DNA from: Azadirachta indica
Taxonomy: Eukaryota > Streptophyta > Magnoliopsida > Sapindales > Meliaceae
NCBI GenBank assembly: GCA_022749755.1
Contig: CM040443.1
Location: 9,459,744-9,523,743 of the forward strand
Length of the DNA stretch: 64,000 bases
Reading direction: 5' to 3'
Part shown: one piece after another, positions 25,964 through 38,600 of the stretch
Layout of the letters: each line of letters opens with the position of its first letter
Numbering within the stretch: the stretch's first letter is position 1
Made by a program: the position numbers and the translations under genes
Notes under the pieces: model-generated
Told to the model about the DNA's origin: nothing
Seen by the model: only the letters and a program-made list of their open reading frames with translations
Databases searched by the model: none

Positions 25964-26858
25964 TGTGCCCTTAGCCTTTGTCTAATGATAAACCCAGGTT
26001 GACAAAAAAAACAAGCAGTGTTGCTAAGTCCCAATAATTTTTTTGCCAACTTACTAGTTTGTTGTACGGTCCTTTTCTGTCTTAAACAACTACACTTGTT
26101 AGTTATGCATGAACTCACGGGACAAAATGGCAAATCTAAGACTCAATCTAAAGCTTAAAATGAGGTAAGATAAATACACTCATTATTATTGATTATACAG
26201 CTGCAGTGAGTTCCAACTTCCGAGTTTTACAAATTTGCCCAGCTGTTCCTTTCGGCTCCCCAGAACCTGCTTTTTGGTAGCTACTAGCCTACTTCCGTTT
26301 CATTTTCATATGCCATTTTCTCTCATAGTCTTCGACTCTAGTCTCTTCTCTACCCAACTTTTTCTTTACCCTCACCATTGAAGACTACTGCTCTTCTTAG
26401 GGTTTCTTTCACTGCAACAAACACTGTCTGCCCGAGACCAGACTTTCATCAAATGTACAATGGGTTCCATTAATGGCAGATTTTTCAAGTACTGAGGTAG
26501 GTAACCTACAATCTTGACATCTCTGAAAAGTGTTATACTGTTGCCTTCTATTTTTCTTGTACGCCAATGACTTGGGGTTTATGTCAAAGCAAGGTAACAA
26601 GTCTTTTGCTTACGAAATTATTTCGATGGTGAATTTTGGTCCAAATCAGAATTTTTCTACGCATGGTTGACTAAGCTGAACTGGGTTGTTGTAAGTGCAA
26701 GAAATAATGTGTCTGTTGCTTGTTCATTTTGTTATGTGAGCTGGGTTTGATCTCAGGAAGCAAGAAAAATGGTATTAGGAGGCATATAGGTGATACTGTG
26801 ATTGTACCAAGAAGGTTGAAGGAAAAATTGGTTTTTTTGAGAATGCTCGTATGCTAAA

Positions 26859-28000
26859 ATGTCTTGGATTCAATCTGAAATCAAGCAGAAAGATAGTCTA
26901 ATGACCTACTCTCCAGAGTCTTTGCTTTCTTCTTCTCCTTCCTATTCTTCTTCATTGCCATATAACAAGAATTACCCCAAAGAACCAGTCTTATCGTCAT
27001 CATCTGGTAATAAAATAAGTCCAGCTATTCTTTTTATCATAATTATTCTAGCCGTTATATTCTTCATATCCGGTGTTCTTCAGTTGCTTATTAGATTTTT
27101 CTTAAAGCATAGATCTTCTTCATCCGTATCTGAATCCAACAGATACCCTGAAATGTCTGGCTCTGATGCTTTCCAGAGGCAGTTACAACAACTCTTCCAT
27201 CTTCATGATTCAGGTTTAGATCAGCTTTTATAGATGCTCTGCCTGTGTTCCTTTATAAAGAGATAATGGGTCTAAAAGAGCCGTTTGATTGTGCCGTTTG
27301 TCTTTGTGAGTTCTCAGAACAAGACAAGTTGCGATTGCTACCCATGTGTAGTCATGCTTTTCACATTGATTGTATAGACACATGGTTATTATCTAATTCA
27401 ACTTGCCCTCTTTGTAGAGGGAACCTATATACACCTGGTGTTGGCTTTGAAAATCCAGTTTTTGAATTTGAAGATCCAAGGGAAGAAGATGTGGTATCAG
27501 GCAATGGAGGAATTGGGGTTTCTCTTGGCCAAAAACCAGCAGAAAATGAGATTATTAGTGAAAAAAGAGTGTTTTCTGTTAGACTTGGTAAGTTCAGAAG
27601 CTCAAATGATGGAGATGCAGGTGGAGGTGGAGGTCGAGGAATTGAAAGAGGAGAAGGAGAGACAAGCTGTAGCAGTTTGGATGCAAGGAGATGTTACTCA
27701 ATGGGATCATACCAATATGTGGTTGCTGATTCAGAGCTGCAAGTAGCTCTACGACCCACTAGAGGTGGTAGTGCTAGTGTGAGGTTTGTCAAAGGAAGAA
27801 GTGGACAAAATGACAATTCCTCAAATGATGGGGATGTTGAGGGGAAGAAGATAAACATTAGAAGTAAAGGTGAAAGCTTCTCTGTTTCCAAGATATGGCA
27901 ATGGTCTAAGAAGAGCAAGTTCCCAAGTTCTTCAACAACTCATATGGGTTCTTCTGTTACTGTGGGTTTTCCCCGGACCCATGGAACACAGTGTTTATGA
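26859..28000 (+). pseudogene. ATL47: RING-H2 E3 ubiquitin ligase, ATL46/47 type, frame broken by one base
   Basis: Intronless ATL-type gene whose product would place ubiquitin on targets at a membrane. Part 1 (26859-27233, 124 aa) has the conserved MSW start, a Ser-rich lead, one transmembrane helix (AILFIIIILAVIFFISGVLQ) and the GLD motif, then runs into TAG at 27231. Part 2 is in another frame, open from at least 27227 to the stop at 28000. It holds FIDALPVF, the RING-H2 (CAVC ... CSHAFHIDC ... CPLC) and the conserved C-terminus with LDARRCYSMGSYQY and KGESFSVSKIW. Family members read GLDQAFIDALP without a break; here one base is missing at about 27224-27225. With that base the protein would be about 380 aa, the family's normal length. 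All else is intact, so it is a young mutation or a sequence error. The symbol follows family and gene order; ATL46 is equally close. Confidence 0.8.
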
Positions 28001-30713
28001 AGGTATTTACTGTGTACTTCACTTTAATCAACGAATCCACTTATTAAAGCTTTCTTTTTTAGCTTCTGCTTTCTCTTTTCTATGGAATTCAATTCTTTAC
28101 TTCATTGCAAATTCCTTAACTTATGTCCCTTTTATGTCACATACTTTATGGTTAATGGCAATGAACTTTATCTTTCCAGTGAAATTACATGCGTTATATA
28201 AGTTTGAGATAATGATTTTTCTTTTGCCAAACTTTAGCATCTTCTATGTCTATGGTATTGATGCTTCTGGTTATGCCTTGAGATCTTCAAAACAAAAGTA
28301 GAAGCTTTCTTTGATCTGATGCTACTACCATGTGATGAGTTAGCAACATTTTGTATTTGAGTATGGGCCCATCATATCATGTGATCGCCATGCATCAAAT
28401 TAACAGATAATAAAAATCTATAACATGGGGTAGACTCTTCTGCATGTGATCGCCATGCATCAAATTAACAGATAATAAAAATCTATAACATGGGGTAGAC
28501 TCTTCTGCTCCACTCCCACCAAAGCCAAAAAGAGGTGGAACCAAAAAAAAAAAAAAAATTACAGTGAAGTCAAATCTCATGCTGCTTTGTGGGGGCATCG
28601 AGTATTTCTAGAATTTCTTTTTCTTTTTCTTTTTTTTTTTTTTTTTTTTCCTTAAAATAACTCCTTTCTTTCGTTGTTTCAACTTTCAATCTTCTTTTTC
28701 TAATGGAGACTTTCCTTTCGCTGGACAATGATGGTGGGATCCTTGAAAAGTGCTCCGAAGGACTCTTGCGTTGAGAAACCATAATTTGAAACATGAGTCA
28801 GTGGATCGTGGGGTCACTTCATTTGAGTATTGTCCAATCTTAAAATGCCATGTTAAACATTTTACCTTGCCAACAGGGGCTTCCACTGAAGTTCTTTAAA
28901 GAAGCCGCTTCTAGTTGGTTGTATGTAAACAATATATTGTAGAACAGGGTTTGTGGATAACAGTTACATGCTATGAGTAGTGAAATTGTGTAATATATTA
29001 GGTGAAAAAAGGAGACAAACTAATGATAATACATCATAGCCATGTCATGTGGCAGCCCATCTGCCGTAAGGGAAGACTGCAAAAGCTCTCTGTGACAACC
29101 TGACTCGAGAAAACTCCAGCAGGTAAGCCAAAGAAAAAAAAAAAAAAAAAAAGAAAAATGGAGAGAGAGGAAATCAAATGATGCATCATCAGAATCAGAT
29201 CAGCATCGGATCAGCAGTTGGTAAGTTGAGGTCATAATAATACCACCAACTCCACAAGCCCCTAAAGTCAAAACTAATCCAAATGATATTGTACGCATCA
29301 CATTCACATCTCATCTATCTCTTTCACAGTTTCTTTAATGATGCAGCATCAGCCAGCATGCCTGCTCTACCCAAATCACAAATTGCAGAAAAGAATAAAA
29401 GTCAAAGAAAGAGATGAGAAAGATCTTGAATACTTAAGTTGATTGTGAACATGCAAAGACCTTGGATCCTGGGTTAGCTCTAAAAATTTTATTATTAATA
29501 TATAAACTACTGCTACATATTAATCATTTTCGTGTGAACGTGAGCAGTTAATCTTGGACTTCTAAGTTAACTCCAGCTAGTAATCATTGTGCATGACTTG
29601 CATGAGCTCCTCTCCCCCTGTTACCCAAAAGACGACATAAGGGCTTTAAAAAATAAATAAACAACCGATTCCAGTGTAGCATAGGGCTTTGGGATGAAAC
29701 TTGAAACCAATTTCACAATAGAATAATTTATTATTTTCATTTTATAAATAAAACCGAGTTTTAAAATAGTATACTACAAAAAATCCATGCCAATATTTCT
29801 TGTTTTTTCGAATACATTTTCCTTTTCCTAATTCCAAAACCCAAAAAAGATATTAAAAAAAAAAAGAGAGATCAATTTTAAATTTCAAAATAGTTTATAT
29901 CCATAATCAATGTTACAACACCGATTAGTTTCTCGGTTATATATACACATTTCATACGCCGCAAGTATATTATCATTTATCTCCAGTCAAATTAGATGGG
30001 CACAGAATATTTGTGCTGCCATCAAGAAAAATTCATGCCAAGAAGATTCATTAACAAATAAAGCTTCTTAATTCGAAGAGAGTGCACAGGAGATCTATGA
30101 GCTAATTTATTTTAACCAAATACGGGAAAAAAAAAAAAAGATGAAAGTTAAAATTAAAAATTAATAAAATAATGTAATATAATTTAGCATCACTATTCTT
30201 GTTTGAACATAACAAAAATATTTATCACAAAGACGGGATGAACGGTCCAACAATCCAAGCTAAATAAATGCAACAGGGCCTCAAGACCAAACTCCGAATA
30301 TGAAACAAATTCCCTTCTCTACAAATCGGGAAGGCAAAAAAACTCAATTCACATTTTCTTACACATAAATCTTTCCTTTTTTTTTTTTTTTTAAATAATA
30401 ATGTACATGAACCACCTAAGCCGCGAAAATTGTAGATAAAAGTGTTAAAATCATTCAACATATTATCGCAATCGCTGAACAAAATCTCTTACCCTGCATT
30501 GCTACAAGCCAACAGTGCCTCCAGAAAGAAGAATTCAAACAAACAATTTGCACTATTGCTACATATGACAAGAAGAAGCTCTCACTGACTAAAGAAAAAT
30601 TTTTATAAAAAAGAAAAAAGGGGAACTCATAGAGATGAATATCTTCTTCTCAGATGTGAAAAATAAGAGCTTGAACCTGAAAATCTTTAACGACTTTTAT
30701 GGACCAATGAACC
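28001..30713. other. Intergenic region between ATL and AP-1 gamma genes
   Basis: Holds the 3' UTR of the ATL gene and the 3' UTR of the convergent gamma-adaptin gene. Apart from the 65-bp duplication at 28378-28508 and several poly-A/poly-T tracts (about 28541-28557, 28630-28650, 29134-29151, 30376-30391) I see no gene or RNA. Confidence 0.5.
28378..28508. repeat. Exact tandem duplication, 65 bp x 2
   Basis: GTGATCGCCATGCATCAAAT begins at 28381 and again at 28446. The two copies are identical as read through GGGGTAGACTCTTCTGC. Perfect identity suggests a recent event or an assembly artefact. Confidence 0.9.
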
Positions 30714-33700
30714 TCATAAATCGCGAGGGAAATTGTTGATTTGCCCCTCCTCCAAAATATCTTTGTTGTTCAACTTGTAAGCTATCCTTATACGCATGAC
30801 TAGAGATTTCTGAAAATAAAATGAATTTTTAATGATTCAGCTGAAGGGAATAATATCAAATGGTAAAATTTGTATCTCCTACCCCGGTTGGTTGCAAAAT
30901 CCAGTAAGGATATGTGCAACACAGCAACATTATCCTCCACAGGAAACAACAGAGCAGGAATATATATATATATATGGGAATTATCATCTCATACCAGAAG
31001 TCAAACAATCTTGCAAGAAAGCAAGATATATGACCAAGAGTTAGATCAATAAAGTTGATAAAATTATAACATCACTTGTTCATGCAAGGCCATGAGATCC
31101 AGAACCCTAAACATGCACAGCAAAAAAGAAGACTGAAAATTTACCTTCCCATGTTGGCTGTTGGTGACTCTCAAATTTTGCATGATGGACCCATTACCAC
31201 TTGCAGGTAAAGTATTGCCGCTTGCTGGATCCAAGTGCAACTGAAGAAACTGCAAATTTGCAATAAAAGATATCAACTACGTGCTTGAGAACATCTATAT
31301 TATTCCCACAAAAGCGAACATCAATCTCTACTTAGACTAAGAACTAAAAAGAGCAAGCTTTTAAGTTTTTGAGTTCTCAAAATTCTCAAGATGATAACAG
31401 ATATAATGAATGTCAATTGGCAGTGCAAACTAATTTATCTAGAGGAAAGAGAGACATACTTGATCACAAATTGTCAATCCATCAATGATGGCAGACTAAG
31501 CACTTATTAAACTACTAAAGAGTTACCTTTGGGACAGCCGCCTGGAAAATAAAATCTGTAAAAACATTAGGTGACAAATTTGTAAATGTGGCCTCGATCA
31601 TCGTTGTTTGCAGGTTTCCAGGTGGTTTTGAGAAGTTGAACGTTAATCTCAAGGAGCTGCTCTCGTATGCAACTACAGATGGATAAGCTGGCCCATTCTC
31701 TTCTGTTCACATAAAAGAAGGCTATTAACATTTATGAAACAAGGATTTTAGTCAAAGCAGAATTATCAGTTTAGACAAAATTTTACCAGGCTTCGGAGAG
31801 TTGGAAACAAAGCCATCCAACAAATCCATCATTGAAGCAGCTCCTCCAGAAGAAGTGGTGTGTACAGGTTGTGAAGGTGGCTGTGAGAGTCCATCCAATG
31901 TGGCAACTGGTAATTTGTTATCCTTACTAGAGGATAATATGTCAGGTGGAGATGAGTTGCTCTGTGCAGGTGTTCCAATAGATAGAAGATCGAGTAGAAC
32001 ATCTGTCCCAGCTTTTGGAGCCTGACTTACAGCTAAACATTGCACAACAAGAATCAAGAGTTGATATATAGGTTTTACAAATTGATGAACAGGGTTAAAA
32101 TCAATGTAACTTAAAGAATTTGATACCCAAACAAGCTCAACAGAAAAGATAAACACAAACCAGCAATCATAATCCCTCAGAAAATGAAGCAAATGGATGC
32201 ATTTCAACAAAAATAAATCACATGCATAGAGTGGTTGCTGAATGCTGAGGTCTTTTATATTTATAGGTGGATCCTTTGCAGAATGTCATCCTAGCATGGG
32301 AAATTGGCAGAAGGAAAAAAGACCTTGGATTGAGAGGGACGGTGCAGTATCGACGTATAGCATAATGAACTACTCAAGATAATGCAAAATGAAATAAGAA
32401 AAAAAAGGTAAAGATATTAACAATATTACTTGACTGGCACAGTAGATATTAAGCTTTGCCAAAACTTAATCCACGCATTACACGGTAAAATCTAAATGGT
32501 TTCACGTCAAGCTCCTGAAAATCAACACTAATGCACAAATGATCAGCCATATCGTAATGCAAACAATTTTTTGGGGGGTAAGATTGTATATGCAAGCTCC
32601 ATAGTTTCTTAGAAACTTATTAGATTTGACTAATAGAAAGTACCATCAGAGCTAGCTACTAAAGAAGCAACAGATCTAAGAACCGATTCGTGCATATCAA
32701 GACTGGCTGAAAAACAAGGACTAAAAGAATAAATATTTCCGAATATTCAATAGAAAGCCATTAGCATTGCCTCAAAGCAGCACACTTCAGAATGCTAATG
32801 CAAAAAGACAGGTAAAAGAAAAAATGCATAAAAACTAACATCGTTTTTTTTTCCCAAAAATTGATCATGAAATTATGGTTAACAGGTCCAAAAGCTTACC
32901 TGGCTGCGCTGAAGCTGGTGATAAATCTACACCAAGAAGATCCTGAAGAAAATCACCACCAGAGGAGCTAGGTGCAGGGGTGTCATCTGAATTTAAATCA
33001 AGTAAGTCCACAAGAGGAGCAGCAGCAGCAGCAGGTTTGACAACTCCATTTGGAAGGTTAAGTGATGCGCCATTCGAAGTTGATACTGTTGCAGGCAAAG
33101 AACCAGCCCTCCTCCCACTGAAGGTTGCCTCATCCAATACCGGCATCCTTTCGACCAGTGCAGACCTGTATAAGCTCATGCATCAGCTTTGAAATTTACA
33201 GGAATGCCAAATTTGTGGAAGACATCCCAAGATTAACAAGGCAAATAACAAAATTATTAGCCCCATACCTAATACTCTGATGCTTCTCTATAATGGAATT
33301 GAACTCGATAGATCTCTGCTGCAATTCAAGCACAAGGTGTCCTTTATGTTGGACGATTATATCCCTTATCCTCCTACATATACAATTCAATAGCAACCAT
33401 AATTCCATGTCATCAGAAGAGATGAGAAAGAAATGAAAATTGATTTATTCATAAACTATTGACTAAGAAGAACCAAACTATACAATCAATAAATGATATA
33501 AAGAAATTCACCATAAAATAAGGTTCTTAGATGTGCATATACAATGGACGCATGCAGACACAGATCTACAATCCATGCACACGTAGAGATGATAGACAGG
33601 TATTAAAACTTGTAGGTAGACCCCAAAATTAATACTCCAAAAATATGGTCAGACCCTAGGAGGGGAAATATACAATGTCATTTTTTTAAAAAAGTGACAG

Positions 33701-34568
33701 ATAGTACCAGAGAAATTAAAAGTATAACATACTCTGAACAAGATGGGAAACGGGAAGAAAGCTTCAAAAGAGCAATCATAGCCATTGCTTTAGTAGTGAG
33801 GTCTGCGCTATCACGTTTAATAGCAACTTCCACCACATCCACAGCATCAGACTCAGTCACCTGCTTGAGAAAGACCAATTATGAGATATAAGCATTCTTC
33901 CTTTGTTAAATGTTACTCATGCAAAAAGCGATTGAGCAGTTGAGAGCCAGATAGGAATATGCTGTTCAATTAATTGGTTCTTGGAATTTTTTTTTTTTAA
34001 AGAAAAAAGAAACCAAATGAAAAAAAGGGCTTTCACCACAACAAAACAGGAGGTCCCAAAGAAAAAGAAGAAAAGAGCATCTCAACAATTTCTAGTTTCA
34101 GTAACTGAAGGCTTAATTTTGTCACATTTCTGAAAAGTCATGGAGGTAACAACATTTTATAACAGAAATTGTAGAAAGTTAAATAAAATAAGTGAAAAAA
34201 CATATGGACCTAATTTTCCCCTTAAAAGAAATAAAGGGAGAGTAAGAGGAAAAGAAAGGAAGAAAAATAACAATAATGCTCTGTACAAAACAAAAGATTA
34301 TATGATTCATTATCTATAAGATGGCTTCATCTCACTTCCCATATTATATTATTTTTAATTTAACCTCTTCGCTCAGAAGCTTCTAGCGTACACAGATCCT
34401 CAGTTGTTACAATATTTACTCACAACCAGGCTCCTTTTTACCATTACTCATGGCAAAAATAACAGGACATGACAAGAGAAAATGCATGTGGACAAAACCA
34501 TGGATAAGGGTGTACTCACAGTTATTGGATCCTCTATATTAAGCATTCCAACATTATTGACCAGCATG

Positions 34569-34609
<41 letters not shown>

Positions 34610-35601
34610 GCTCTCCTGATGTAAAAATATTATACAATCTACTCAGGACCATGCATACAAGCATGCTTGAATACCCAAGCTGATAGGATTGTCAAATTGA
34701 AACATATAGCCTACTTATTCTTTATAGGGGAAAAAGAAAAATGCTGAGTACCTGTTCAGTTGATGTGTGGAATGCTCTATACAGTGCCCTGACTGTATAA
34801 GCATGGAGGTCAGAGGCATTGCTTATCACAACAATAAGGGCATGCCATACTTCATCTTTCACAAAATTTCCAGCCTACTATGATAGCATAAAGATCAGAA
34901 GTTTCTTGAAACAAAATGTATGATTAGCCATGATAGAAAGAGGTCAAGTGAGAGAGAACATATTCTGAAGTAAAAACAATCAACACTACAATAAACCGAT
35001 TGCATGGAATTAAAGTTGGTTGATAGCAGTAACTTTTTTGAAGCAGAAGCAAAGATTTCATAATGACAAGAAAAATTAACACCTAACAGAAGCGACAAAT
35101 CCTCATGTCCAATTTCTGTATGTTCAAAAATCCAGATGCTAGATTCAGTAATGGCAGAAGAACATGTCGTCATTTAAATGTTTGCATCCAGTAGCAAGCG
35201 CCATTAAGTCAATATTAGATCTATATCACCACACATAAGCATGATAGCACTTGTAAAAAGAAGCACTAGTTTTGAAAATTAGAGAATATTTTTTGAGATG
35301 AAAATACATGCATTGCCAGCCAACAATCTAGGGGGTAAAGCTGGACAAAGGAACATCACAACAATCTAGGGGGTAAGGAAGATCCATATGCAGAGGTGAG
35401 AAGTTAGAAATTTGATTACAATCAAAACATATATATGTCCCCAGATAAAGAGCATGGACTTACTCAGATAGCTTACATAAAGCTTCATAGATTTCAGATG
35501 CAGATTAATTTAAGTATCAACAAAGCAGAATGCCTCAAGCAAGAAACATACAGAAGGTAATTAAGATAGAGAATTTGTTAATTTTAAGTTATACCTCAGT
35601 G

Positions 35602-35639
<38 letters not shown>

Positions 35640-38600
35640 GGGGGAAAACCTAAAGCACCAAAAAGTAAGTGTTAATTGACCATAAATTGCTGTTCTGGAA
35701 GGCTCTTGTGAACGCTAAAATTGAACTAAATGGTTCCCAAACTCTAAAATTAGAAGATAAGAAAAAGGCCAGTGGAAGGGCTTAGGGAATGTCCACAATA
35801 AAACCCATAAAGTTAATGATCCATCCAATTGTTTTAAGGAATATCCACACATGGATGGAGACCAACTCCTTAAATTATCAAATATATGTATGCACATAAG
35901 GCAGAAGCTACTAGAAAGATTGGTAAAATTGATCACCCAATATCTCTCAAGTATAGAGGCTTTACCAAATTGATGCCAAGTCCAACTACTATTTATGGAA
36001 AGAGCCACATGGATAACTTCTAAAACCAACGTATGTGTATTACAAACGATACGTCATCTCTCTTTGAAAGACAAAGGAGAAAGAAGGCACGTATTGACAA
36101 AAGGGCAGTATAACTTACTTTTCAACAATGGAGCATATTTTGGCAGTAAGATCTCCCTTGAATTCTTGGTCGCTTATTTCCAAATAATCAATCAACTCTT
36201 TTATTAGAGGCTTCACATTAGTCTCATTCACTAGAAGATAAATAAGTTCAAGGGCCCTTTTTCGGATTGAAGCATCTGAATCCTGAAAGAGGAAATGTCC
36301 AAGACACCACTTTGTCAAAATTATTACAGAAGAATCAAACAAGAAATGAATCCAATTTTATGTTAAAACCAAAATAAGAAAATACACCAATTGTTGAAGA
36401 TACTTGTAATTAACAACTGGGAACTGAACAGTGACCAAAATGCAAAAGATAAAGCAGCAAAATGAAAACAATGGTCAAATAGATAAAACTAAAGTAAACA
36501 GTGTAACTGACAGAACAAGATGCAGACATGTATAAAGAGCCACTGACTTTTGTAATTATAGGACCCACAAACAACATAACATTATTGCACACTGCTCCCA
36601 TTCAGCCAAAGAATCATGGGAACCACCAGTTAGGGCATATAACCACCAGCGTAAACTAAAAATAAAAGACAAGCAAAATGACAAAGGGGAAAATTCTTCA
36701 GAGCCTATGCAGCATAAACTGAATCAAAAACTATTTTCATTGTCATTAAGCATGCTACCACATGTCAAGTCATACCTTTACACATTCCAATATTGTTGCC
36801 CTATGCCTCTGCACTGCTTGAGCATCTACCGTTATAGCCTTCATTAGCATGTTTAGTGCAACGTATCTGAAACATACATGAAATTATGTTTCGAAGAAAG
36901 CAGCAAAAGCAGCAATGGCTAAGTAAATTAGAAAGTTCAAGATCATAATCAAAAGTTATATGAATATGGCAGTTAAGGGACTAGATAGTTATCAGACTGA
37001 AGCATAACAGAGTTCTGGCTAGCAGCAGGTTCACAAGGAATTCAGCAAAAGAGTAGCTTTACAACTCAGACACCATCAACATTCTGACGCCACTGCAGCA
37101 AGCGATGTTTAGCAAATTCTTTCCTCCCTTCAAACATGCAGAACCCTTTTGCTTGGCCAAATACTAATTGTTGGATTTTGGTGAAGTGGAACCATACAAG
37201 GCATTACTCCAGGCAAAACCAAGCATATCAAAACTCCACACGGGAATTCTCACCCACTCCGTCTCCTTTTCATTCGCTGATTGGCAAGAATCTAATCTAC
37301 AACTTACCATGCCACCCCACCTCTTCATCACTTGAGCCAAAACCCAGGGACTTCCCTTTCTTCCCCTCTCATGCCTTGCATCCTCTCAGTTACTCAATGC
37401 AGCAGTATATAACAAGCAACTGATTGCAGCAAGTTTTCAGTACAACAATCAAACAACATGACTTCATTCTAGACTCTCATGAGGTCAAGGTTTTCATGGC
37501 ACAAAATAGGAAGATATGGTCCCTCAATGTGATGTGACAACAAGGTCATGAAAATTAGAATTAGATCATGAAACAAACATAGACAAAGGGGCAGATAATT
37601 ACTAATTACAAGATCGAAGACTTGAAGATATTTGAAATTATGGTGATTCCTTAGCACAAAAAATTAACTAATCATAACTTACGAGAAAGTCAAGTCCAGG
37701 TCGAAAAAGGGGGAAAAGAAAAAACCTGATATTGTTGTCACGATTGGACAAGAATCTTCCCAAGATATTGATCGCAAGAACACGCAATCCACCATTATCC
37801 TCAATGCTCATGATAGTTTCAACACATTCATACAAAATGGCATTCCCTGCATTTTTGTTTGACTCGGTTTTCGTTGCCACCTAGGAAAAGCATGATGTCG
37901 AAAAAGAGAAATTGAATTAGCTATATAAGTTTCTAAAATTATGAGCACTTATAACCATGAAAAAAAGGGTACTGCAAAAATGGTACCAACTACAAAAGCC
38001 AACATTAACTTGATTATAAGTTACAACAAAAGGATTTTTGATATTTAATAACGAGCACTTGTTTATCCATATGCTTGGCAAAAGTGAGATTATTTGTCCA
38101 TATTAGTTCAAACCAAAACAAGAAAGAGCCATTTTCACAAGAATGGCATTCTCTACATATTGCACAAACTGCAATAGACTACAGAAGGCAAAGCATCAAA
38201 AGAACCCAATCAAGATAAATGCATATTGCCTAATTTTATCGCAAAAGCGTGCTCTGCAATTGAAATCCCTAAGTCCATCCTCCCCAAGTTTGCAGGAAGA
38301 AGTCAAAATAGAGACCATTTACTCATAAGACTGACAATGGGGAAAAATATAAAAAATAGAGAAAGGCAACTGACTGCCCATATCTCCTTCAGCACCACCT
38401 GCTAACCATGTTTACCTTTGATCACATTTCCTAAAACCTTTCCCAATTTGGCTTGAAAATTTACCCCTCTTAACTGCTTTTGCCAATCCATCACACTTAC
38501 AAAAAAGCATTGTCTTATTACACTGTGAACATCTTTTAACATATTAATATCATCCACTACATTTTAGGTTAATTCTCAACAAAATAAATAGCAGCCTCAT

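Noticed and set aside
25852..26133. 93-codon Cys-rich minus-strand frame upstream of the ATL gene
   Set aside because: Cys spacing fits no known family, no promoter or splice support, and telo-box DNA lies inside it. Probably chance.
27214..27233. A 20-nt GT...AG segment in the ATL gene that would restore the frame if spliced out
   Set aside because: It is far shorter than any plausible plant intron, and removing it deletes conserved GLDQ/FI codons. Gene-prediction programs may call it, but a missing base explains the sequence better.
37136..37423. 95-codon plus-strand frame in intron 6 of the gamma-adaptin gene
   Set aside because: No recognisable domain and low-complexity Ser/Pro composition; it lies wholly inside an intron on the opposite strand.
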